A stretch of DNA of 64,000 nt from Mycolicibacterium bacteremicum (GTDB lineage: Bacteria > Actinomycetota > Actinomycetes > Mycobacteriales > Mycobacteriaceae). The translations under genes were made by a program, and so were the position numbers. The notes below the pieces were generated by a model. It had not been told where the DNA came from and made no database searches. It saw only the letters and a program-made list of their open reading frames with translations. Below, in pieces: positions 58,500-64,000 of this stretch (position 1 is the first letter of the stretch; each line of letters starts with the position of its first letter). The stretch is from NCBI RefSeq assembly GCF_943913955.1, contig NZ_CALUAE010000014.1:30659-94658 (forward strand), in the 5' to 3' direction.

Positions 58500-58632
58500 G
58501 AGGCGCTCCTAGAACCTCCGCGAGCCCCGCGAAGGCGTTTCGGCGGGCACGCGCGGTACCAGGACCGGGGCCGGTCCCGTTCTCGTGAAGAGGTTCGGTA
58601 CCGCCCGGACAGCAAAGCAATTCGCTAGCCAT
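58411..58632 (-). CDS. Candidate PhoAT small protein upstream of phoH2
   Basis: A 73-residue frame starting at the ATG 58632 (MASELLCCPGG...) and ending inside phoH2. It is Gly/Pro-rich early and Arg/Ala-rich and helical late (ARRNAFAGLAEVLGAPRDRFADPDLRARHL). I place it here because mycobacterial phoH2 genes are described with an upstream antitoxin-like phoAT; I have not confirmed the match. The same DNA has an inverted repeat (58553-58560 with 58597-58604), so the conservation, if any, could be RNA structure instead. Confidence 0.45.
   Translation of the reverse strand: MASELLCCPGGTEPLHENGTGPGPGTARARRNAFAGLAEVLGAPRDRFADPDLRARHLRAVVRSLGNYTVRRT
58553..58604. repeat. Inverted repeat upstream of phoH2
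   Basis: GCGGTACC (58553-58560) and GGTACCGC (58597-58604) form an 8-bp stem around a 36-base GC-rich loop in the leader region. Confidence 0.45.
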
Positions 58633-58701
58633 CGACTTCGACGCTACTCCCGCTGCGCGGGGTCCGCGCGGCAGGCGCGCCGGGTCCACCGGCACAACAG
58701 G

Positions 58702-59529
58702 TTACGCGCCGGTGAACTCTTTCAACTCTGGTTCCAGCGCCACGCCCCAGGAGGTGATCAGGTCCGCGATCACCTGGCGTTTGGCGGCCTCGTCGAAGAT
58801 GCCCGCCGCCGCCACCTCGGCGCGCTTGTCGGCGTAGGCGTCGATGTCCCCGCCGACTACGTCGAGCGCGGCGGCCTGCGACGCGATCGCGGCGATCGTC
58901 TCGGCGCGGGCGGTGTCCAGGCAGTGCGCGACCAGGTTGGCGAAGAACACCGCGTGGCGCTCCTCGTCGGAGGCAATACGCCCGAGCAGACCCTTGAGGG
59001 TGGGCTCGGGGGTCTGGGCCTGCAGGTTGCGGGTGAACACCGCGTGCGACCGCTCGAAGAAGGCCATGAAAGCCAGCGTCTCGATCTGCGTCAGCCGGTC
59101 GGCCCGGTAGCCCTTCATCACGTGCTCGACGCGAACGTCCTCGTTGGCCGTCGGGTCCACCTCGCGGGTGACGACGAGATAGTTGCGCAGCGCGACGGCG
59201 TGCAGATGCTCCTCGGCGGTCCACCGGCCCAGCCAGCGGCCCCACTGGTCTTCGAGGATGAAGTGCTCGACGAGTTCGCGGTGGTACCCGGCGAGGTTGT
59301 CCTTGGTGATGAGCAGGATCTCGCAGGCGTCGGTGACCGGCTTGGGGAGCGTCACATCGGACGGGTCCCAGTCCTTGCCGCCCAGGAAGGCGAAGTTCTC
59401 ACCCTGGTCGAACGGCACGTAGTCGTGTCCGTACCAGGGCTCCTCGGTGGCGAGGTGGCGAGACAGGTTCTCGCCGACGACCGGCTCGAGTTCGAGGGTC
59501 AGCGCATTGGCAACGGGTTTCTCAGCCAT
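58702..59529 (-). CDS. desA2: Acyl-ACP desaturase DesA2
   Basis: A 275-residue ferritin-like di-iron protein. The iron-binding EExxH-type pairs appear as TAEEHLHAVAL and SDEERHAVFFANL. The family is soluble stearoyl-ACP-type Delta9 desaturases; M. tuberculosis DesA2 (Rv1094) is essential in mycolic acid metabolism though its catalysis has been debated. The ATG at 59529 is preceded by TACATT and 6 bases (leaderless). Adjacent to glyA, which ends 66 bases upstream on the same strand. Confidence 0.9.
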   Translation of the reverse strand: MAEKPVANALTLELEPVVGENLSRHLATEEPWYGHDYVPFDQGENFAFLGGKDWDPSDVTLPKPVTDACEILLITKDNLAGYHRELVEHFILEDQWGRWLGRWTAEEHLHAVALRNYLVVTREVDPTANEDVRVEHVMKGYRADRLTQIETLAFMAFFERSHAVFTRNLQAQTPEPTLKGLLGRIASDEERHAVFFANLVAHCLDTARAETIAAIASQAAALDVVGGDIDAYADKRAEVAAAGIFDEAAKRQVIADLITSWGVALEPELKEFTGA

Positions 59530-59535
59530 AAAGTA

Positions 59536-59541
59536 AATGTA
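59536..59541 (-). promoter_or_regulatory. -10 element of a leaderless desA2 promoter
   Basis: TACATT followed by 6 bases and the ATG at 59529. Confidence 0.5.
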
Positions 59542-59595
59542 ACCCGTCGACACACGTTCCTCGAAATTGCGTGCCGCGTGTCACGCCGCGAACGT

Positions 59596-61050
59596 CTACA
59601 GCGTCAGACCGGGGTAGAGCGGGTTGGCGGCCAGGATCTCCGCCGAGGCCGCGTGCACCCGGTCGGCGACACCGTCGGCGATCGTGTACTTGGCCTTCGA
59701 GGAACCCTCGGCCTGGGTGTTGGACAGCACGTCGACGACCAGTTCGGCGACCTTGTCGAACTCGGCGGCCCCGAATCCGCGGGTGGTCAGTGCCGGGGTG
59801 CCGAAGCGGATGCCGCTGGTGTACCAGGCGCCGTTCGGGTCCGCCGGGACGGCATTGCGGTTGGTGACCACACCGGCGTCCAGCAGCGCGGACTCGGCCT
59901 GCCGGCCGGTCAGCCCGAACGAGGTGACATCGAGCAGCACCAGGTGGTTGTCGGTGCCGCCGGTGACCAGGTTCGCGCCCCGCTTGGTGAATCCCTCGGC
60001 CAGCGATTGGGCGTTGTCGGCGACGGCCTGCGCGTAATCGCGGAAGGCGGGCTGGCGGGCCTCGGCCAGCGCCACCGCCTTGGCGGCCATCACATGGCTC
60101 AGCGGGCCCCCGAGCACCATCGGGCAGCCCTTGTCCACGGCCGGTGCGTACTCCTCGGTGGCCAGCACCAGACCCCCGCGCGGGCCGCGCAGCGACTTGT
60201 GCGTGGTGGTGGTGGTGACGTGGGCGTGCGGCACCGGGTCCTCGTCGCCGGTGAACACCTTGCCCGCGACCAGACCGGCGAAGTGCGCCATGTCGACCAG
60301 CAGGGTGGCACCCACCTCGTCGGCGATCTCGCGCATCTTGGCGAAGTTCACCCGGCGCGGATAGGCGGAGTAGCCGGCCACCAGGATCAGCGGCTTGAAC
60401 TCGCGGGCCGCGGCGGCGACGGCGTCGTAGTCGATCAGACCGGTCTGCGCGTCGGTGCCGTAGCTGCGCTGGTGGAACATCTTGCCCGAGATGTTGGGCC
60501 GGAAACCGTGGGTGAGGTGGCCGCCGGTGTCCAGCGACATGCCCAGCAGCCGCTGGTTGCCCAGCTTGTTACGCAACTTCTCCCAGTCCGCCTCGGACAG
60601 GTCGTTGACGTGCTTGGCACCGAGCTCGGCCAGGCCGGGGGCCTCGATCCGGGTGGCCAGGATGGCCCAGAAGGCGACCAGGTTCGCGTCGATACCGGAG
60701 TGTGGCTGGGCGTAGGCGTAGGGGGCGCCGAACAGCTCGCGCGCATGCTCGGCGGCCAGCGACTCCACGGTGTCGACGTTCTGGCAGGCCGCGTAGAAGC
60801 GGTGCCCGATGGTGCCCTCGGCGTACTTGTCGGAGAACCAGGTGCCCATGGTCAGCAGCACGGCCGGCGAGGCGTAGTTCTCGCTGGCGATCAGCTTGAG
60901 CGAATCACGTTGGTCGGCAAGCTCTTTGCGCGTCGCATCGGCGATCCGGGGCTCGACGGACTCGATGACCGCCAGCGCGGCGCGGTACGCCTCACTGGCG
61001 GTGGCGGCGTATTCGGTGCCGGGGGCGGAAATCGACGAGTCAGCAGTCAT
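59596..61050 (-). CDS. glyA: Serine hydroxymethyltransferase, long form
   Basis: A 484-residue PLP enzyme that interconverts serine and glycine with tetrahydrofolate. Motifs: LIASENYAS, HSGIDANL, DMAHFAGLVAG and the PLP Lys285 in TTTTTHKSLRGPRGG. It is about 60 residues longer than typical GlyA (415-430), with an N-terminal extension and an insertion around LNDLSEADWEKLRNKLGNQ-type sequence at about 140-165 not present in M. tuberculosis GlyA1. It occupies the glyA1 position next to desA2. Leaderless promoter TAGGCT, 6 bases before the ATG. Confidence 0.92.
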   Translation of the reverse strand: MTADSSISAPGTEYAATASEAYRAALAVIESVEPRIADATRKELADQRDSLKLIASENYASPAVLLTMGTWFSDKYAEGTIGHRFYAACQNVDTVESLAAEHARELFGAPYAYAQPHSGIDANLVAFWAILATRIEAPGLAELGAKHVNDLSEADWEKLRNKLGNQRLLGMSLDTGGHLTHGFRPNISGKMFHQRSYGTDAQTGLIDYDAVAAAAREFKPLILVAGYSAYPRRVNFAKMREIADEVGATLLVDMAHFAGLVAGKVFTGDEDPVPHAHVTTTTTHKSLRGPRGGLVLATEEYAPAVDKGCPMVLGGPLSHVMAAKAVALAEARQPAFRDYAQAVADNAQSLAEGFTKRGANLVTGGTDNHLVLLDVTSFGLTGRQAESALLDAGVVTNRNAVPADPNGAWYTSGIRFGTPALTTRGFGAAEFDKVAELVVDVLSNTQAEGSSKAKYTIADGVADRVHAASAEILAANPLYPGLTL

Positions 61051-61056
61051 GGGCCC

Positions 61057-61062
61057 AGCCTA
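61057..61062 (-). promoter_or_regulatory. -10 element of a leaderless glyA promoter
   Basis: TAGGCT followed by 6 bases and the ATG at 61050. Confidence 0.5.
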
Positions 61063-61083
61063 TCGCCCTGCCCGTACGCCCCG

Positions 61084-62280
61084 TCAGCGCAGGCTGGACG
61101 GGATGAGCGGCTCATCGAGGAGCCGGCCGAACCGCTCGGTCAGCGACACCTCGGCGGGCCGGTCGTCCAGCCAGCCGCGCAGCAGCCGGTAGCCCTCGAC
61201 GTAGGTGCTGGTGTAGGCCCGCCACAGCGGCGAGGACAGGAAGCGCAGCATCTGCCGGGCCCGCTCGTCGGTGACCAGCAGCCACTGGCTCAGGTAGGCG
61301 GCCACGTCGTCGACGTCCTTGTGCTCGTCGTGCAACATCAGCGCGGCGTCCTGGCGGACATCGGCGAGCGCGGCGGCCGCCTCGGAGATGACGGCCGACC
61401 GCTCCCCGTCGAAGCGCAGACCCAGATCGGCGTAGATCTCGGCCGCCCACTGCCCCCAGTGCGGGCCCTGCACCGCATACAGCGCAAGGTCGGCCAGCCC
61501 CTCGGCCATCAGGCACTGCGGGGTGTTGACCAGGAAGATGGTCTGCTCCTGCTGGTCCTGACCGGCCACCAGGCCGGCCTCCTTGCGGCAGTGCTCGGTG
61601 TGATGGCCCGGGTAGGACTCGTGTGCGACGAGGCGGGGCAGATTGGACATCTGCTGTTTGAGGTCGGCGTTGACCGCCACCGTGGACTGGTAGTCGCCCT
61701 TGTAGTAGTTGAAACCCGACCACGGCTTGTCGGTGACCACCTCATAGGTGATGGTTTCGCGCTCGGGCAGCGGATAGGTCGCCCGCACGGTGTCGCGCAG
61801 CGCCGAGGAGAAGGCGTGGATGCACTCCTCGAGCCGGTGCGGCGGGATCTCCTCGGTCTGCCGGTAGGCCTGCAGCCGCTGGTCCAGCGGGCCGGTGCCG
61901 CCGAGCGCCTCGTCGAGTCGGCGGTGCGCGTCGCGGTAGCGGTCCTGTTCGCCCTTGGTGATGTCGACGTCGAAGTACTCGCGCACCTCTTCGACGAAGC
62001 CGACGTCCTCGCCGGCGAACTTGCGTCCGGCACAGGCCAGCGCCTTGAGGTGGGCGGCCAGATAGCCGGCGCGCTGCTCGTCGAGGCCCTCGGCGCCGGG
62101 CACCTCGGCCAGCAGGTGCCGGGCCTGGCGAGCCAGGTCGGCCGGGTCGGGCGCCGGTTCGTCGGCCACCCGTTGGCGCAGCGCCGGGTCACCGGTGAAC
62201 GAGTCGACGTAGCCCTCCTCGACCCGGTCGAAGCGCAGACCGAGCAAGACATACTCATCAATGAGGGTGCTGGCGTTCAT
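61084..62280 (-). CDS. DUF885 protein (putative gluzincin-like metallopeptidase)
   Basis: A 398-residue DUF885 protein with the zinc-type site HESYPGHHTE (like HExxH with an insert) at about 220, plus YPLPERETITYEVV and EGLADLALYAV where the third metal ligand Glu would lie. Probably a cytosolic metallopeptidase or carboxypeptidase; many DUF885 members are lipoproteins but this one has no signal. Leaderless promoter TACGGT, 7 bases before the ATG. Divergent from coaA with 30 bases between the starts. Confidence 0.8.
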   Translation of the reverse strand: MNASTLIDEYVLLGLRFDRVEEGYVDSFTGDPALRQRVADEPAPDPADLARQARHLLAEVPGAEGLDEQRAGYLAAHLKALACAGRKFAGEDVGFVEEVREYFDVDITKGEQDRYRDAHRRLDEALGGTGPLDQRLQAYRQTEEIPPHRLEECIHAFSSALRDTVRATYPLPERETITYEVVTDKPWSGFNYYKGDYQSTVAVNADLKQQMSNLPRLVAHESYPGHHTEHCRKEAGLVAGQDQQEQTIFLVNTPQCLMAEGLADLALYAVQGPHWGQWAAEIYADLGLRFDGERSAVISEAAAALADVRQDAALMLHDEHKDVDDVAAYLSQWLLVTDERARQMLRFLSSPLWRAYTSTYVEGYRLLRGWLDDRPAEVSLTERFGRLLDEPLIPSSLR

Positions 62281-62287
62281 ACCGTCA

Positions 62288-62293
62288 ACCGTA
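62288..62293 (-). promoter_or_regulatory. -10 element of a leaderless DUF885 promoter
   Basis: TACGGT on the minus strand followed by 7 bases and the ATG at 62280. Confidence 0.5.
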
Positions 62294-62310
62294 AATGCAA
62301 GACTTGCGAT

Positions 62311-63243
62311 ATGCCGCGGCCCAGCGAGCCGAGCCCATATGTGGAGTTCGACCGGACCCAATGGCGCTCGTTGCGCATGTCGACCCCGTTGAAGCTGACC
62401 GAAGCCGAACTCGTCGGGCTGCGCGGCCTGGGCGAGCAGATCGATCTCGCCGAGGTCGAGGACGTCTATCTGCCGCTGGCCCGCCTCATCCACCTGCAGG
62501 TCGCCGCGCACCAGCGGTTGTTCGCCGCCACCGCGGAGTTCCTCGGCGAGCAGAACCCGGACCGCCCGGTGCCGTTCGTCATCGGGGTGGCCGGCAGTGT
62601 CGCCGTCGGGAAGTCGACAACCGCCCGTGTGCTGCGGGCGCTGCTGGGTCGCTGGGAGCACCATCCGCGCGTCGACCTGGTCACCACCGACGGCTTCCTC
62701 TACCCGAATGCCGAGTTGGCCCGGCGGAACCTGATGCATCGCAAGGGTTTTCCCGAGAGCTACGACCGCCGCGCGCTGATGCGCTTCGTCACCGCGGTGA
62801 AGTCCGGTGCCGACCAGGCCTGCGCGCCGGTGTACTCGCACCTGATCTACGACATCGTGCCCGGTGAGAAGCAACTGATCCGCCAGCCCGACATCCTGAT
62901 CCTGGAGGGACTCAACGTCCTGCAGACCGGGCCGGCGCTGATGGTCTCCGACCTGTTCGACTTCTCGATCTACGTCGACGCGCGCCTGGAGGACATCGAG
63001 GAGTGGTACATCTCCCGGTTCCTGTCGATGCGGGCCGGCGCGTTCGCCAACCCGGCCTCGCACTTCCATCACTACGCCACGCTCACCGATGAGCAGGCGG
63101 TGTTCGCCGCGCGCGACATCTGGCATTCGATCAACCGGCCCAACCTTATCGACAACATCCTGCCGACCCGTCCGCGGGCCACCCTGGTGTTGCGCAAGGA
63201 TTCCGACCACTCGATCAACCGGCTGCGGCTGCGCAAGCTCTGA
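62311..63243 (+). CDS. coaA: Pantothenate kinase, type I
   Basis: A 310-residue bacterial type I PanK: Walker A from G92 to K101 (GVAGSVAVGKSTT), DLVTTDGFLYPN, RKGFPESYD, YSHLIYDIV and ILEGLNVLQ. Phosphorylates pantothenate, the committed step of CoA synthesis, and is feedback-inhibited by CoA. The ATG at 62311 gives the usual M. tuberculosis-like N-terminus MPRPSEPSPYVEFDR. The open frame that continues thousands of bases upstream is antisense artefact. Confidence 0.95.
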   Translation: MPRPSEPSPYVEFDRTQWRSLRMSTPLKLTEAELVGLRGLGEQIDLAEVEDVYLPLARLIHLQVAAHQRLFAATAEFLGEQNPDRPVPFVIGVAGSVAVGKSTTARVLRALLGRWEHHPRVDLVTTDGFLYPNAELARRNLMHRKGFPESYDRRALMRFVTAVKSGADQACAPVYSHLIYDIVPGEKQLIRQPDILILEGLNVLQTGPALMVSDLFDFSIYVDARLEDIEEWYISRFLSMRAGAFANPASHFHHYATLTDEQAVFAARDIWHSINRPNLIDNILPTRPRATLVLRKDSDHSINRLRLRKL

Positions 63244-63268
63244 AGGCCCGGCAGCCGCACCGGTCGTA

Positions 63269-63670
63269 TCAGAGTCGGCGCAGACCGATGTACTGCACGG
63301 TGCCGATGATCGCGGTGTAGGCGGCGCCGCCGAGCAGCAGCGCGATGCCCGCGGTGGTCAGCGTCCAGATGCCGGACACCTCGGCGGCGACGAACCCGAT
63401 GGTGAACAACGCGTTCATGGCGATCGTGGCGATGGCGCCCGGCCGGACATGCGCGCGGCCGGCGAGCCAGTAGACGCCGACCCCGTACAGCAGGAAGAAG
63501 ATGCCGAGACCGAGTTCGACGGCGACGGGCACCCCGGTCAGCGAGGAGAGCCAGCCGGGGGCGGCCACGAACGGGATCCCGGTGATCCCGACCAGGACGG
63601 CGTCCAGACGCATGGCGAAGCGGAGCAGACCGTCGGTGCCGACGGAGCTGGGGGCGGTGATGGCGGACAT
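63269..63670 (-). CDS. Small four-helix membrane protein
   Basis: A 133-residue protein with four hydrophobic helices (roughly 18-40, 48-68, 78-98, 105-125), short basic ends and no catalytic motif. I do not recognise a named family. AAAGGAAGACC precedes the ATG at 63670. Convergent with coaA across 25 bases. Function unknown. Confidence 0.7.
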   Translation of the reverse strand: MSAITAPSSVGTDGLLRFAMRLDAVLVGITGIPFVAAPGWLSSLTGVPVAVELGLGIFFLLYGVGVYWLAGRAHVRPGAIATIAMNALFTIGFVAAEVSGIWTLTTAGIALLLGGAAYTAIIGTVQYIGLRRL

Positions 63671-64000
63671 GGTCTTCCTTTCGACGGTGAATTCCACGGT
63701 GAATTCGACGGTGCTTGAGGAGGAGACCGGCGCGGGAACGCCCCGCAAGCCTCGACACGTGAGCGTCTGCTCCCCACGTGTGCGTGACGTTCCCGCACCG
63801 GTTGGCCGGACTGCTTCTGACGCCCTCGAGCCTGCTCGGGGGCCGCTGCCAGTTCGACGCCGAATGCTGCCAACTACTGCCAGCCGCAGGTCAGCGCCGA
63901 TGCGGCCGAGGGACGAGGCCGAAGAGAAGCGACCTATCAGCCAGAGTCAGCGCCGATGCGGCCGAGGGACGAGGCCGAAGAGAAGCGACCTATCAGCCAG
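63671..64000. other. 330-base non-coding end region
   Basis: No gene is supported. From left to right it holds a 12-base direct repeat (63681-63713, period 12: CGGTGAATTC twice plus a partial), an inverted repeat GCGGGAACG/CGTTCCCGC (63732-63740 with 63788-63796), and the 56-bp tandem repeat at the window edge. Confidence 0.55.
63890..64000. repeat. 56-bp tandem repeat, cut by the window end
   Basis: Two copies with a period of 56 bases: 63890-63945 and 63946-64000 (the second lacks its last base only because the window ends). Every one of the 55 comparable bases matches. The unit begins GTCAGCGCCGATGCGG and ends CTATCAGCCAGA. The period is not a multiple of three, and there are no spacers, so it is neither a coding repeat nor CRISPR; it is a minisatellite/VNTR-type array whose copy number is unknown. 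Confidence 0.85.

Noticed and set aside
62297..62307. GCAAGACTTGC as a possible KstR2 site before coaA
   Set aside because: KstR2 needs CAAG and CTTG separated by two bases; here only one base separates them, and coaA is not a steroid gene.
58585..62310. A 1242-codon open frame running into coaA from upstream
   Set aside because: It is antisense to desA2, glyA and DUF885, which all have full motifs. Long antisense frames are normal at this GC content. coaA starts at 62311.
63681..63713. The 12-base direct repeat near the window end as an operator array
   Set aside because: It lies just upstream of the ribosome binding site of the small membrane gene and has only two full copies, too few for a confident claim.
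63890..64000. The 56-bp repeats as a CRISPR array
   Set aside because: Copies are directly adjacent with no spacers, and no cas genes are present.

Overview
The window is a high-GC actinobacterial chromosome segment, almost certainly from a Mycobacterium of the Mycolicibacterium (rapid-grower) type. The evidence is a complete mce lipid-importer operon, several fatty-acid and steroid degradation genes, F420-dependent and MPT70-like proteins, a PE-PPE-domain hydrolase, and a 30-kb stretch (about 33.6-63.2 kb) whose gene order matches M. tuberculosis Rv1112 to Rv1092c. GTG starts and ATGA/GTGA stop-start overlaps are very common. Many promoters look leaderless: a TANNNT element ends 6-7 bases before the start codon.

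Left part (1-33.5 kb, accessory-type). An MFS transporter end and a secreted fasciclin protein are followed by a three-gene beta-oxidation operon (thiolase, enoyl-CoA hydratase, acyl-CoA dehydrogenase) divergent from a GntR regulator. Next come a DUF3556 membrane protein with a perfect KstR (cholesterol regulon) operator, a DoxX protein, and an SDR/TetR pair sharing two operator copies. A 12-gene minus-strand operon runs from about 22.6 to 9.7 kb: yrbEA-yrbEB-mceABCDEF, two Mce-associated proteins, an alpha/beta hydrolase and a WS/DGAT-like acyltransferase. A TetR regulator lies upstream. Then follow an alpha/beta hydrolase coupled to a very large kinase-linker-aminotransferase fusion, a permuted papain-like protein, DUF1254/DUF1214, a frameshifted udgX coupled to a DUF72 gene, an F420-type nitroreductase, and a SnoaL/P450/TetR cluster.

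Right part (33.6-63.2 kb, conserved backbone with insertions). Backbone genes are ychF, DUF6542, ispH, a lipid-droplet-associated protein, xseA-xseB, a KstR-operator 3beta-hydroxysteroid dehydrogenase, an AI-2E-family membrane protein, DUF4245, glpX, fumC, a NodB-type deacetylase, phoH2 (with a possible phoAT upstream), desA2, glyA and coaA. Relative to the M. tuberculosis order (recalled), a penicillin-binding lipoprotein and a block at 42-51.4 kb are extra. That block holds an alpha/beta hydrolase, two tandem sulfatases, a HAD phosphatase, the formylglycine-generating enzyme that would activate the sulfatases, a PE-PPE hydrolase and two SDR-type dehydrogenases.

How they fit together: the recurring theme is uptake and breakdown of lipids and steroids (Mce import, beta-oxidation, 3beta-HSD, KstR sites). 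The sulfatase/FGE block beside the KstR-controlled 3beta-HSD suggests, as inference, use of sulfated steroids or other sulfate esters. Long inverted repeats sit at several gene ends, and the window closes in a 56-bp tandem repeat that runs past its edge. I saw no tRNA, rRNA, insertion sequence or CRISPR array.
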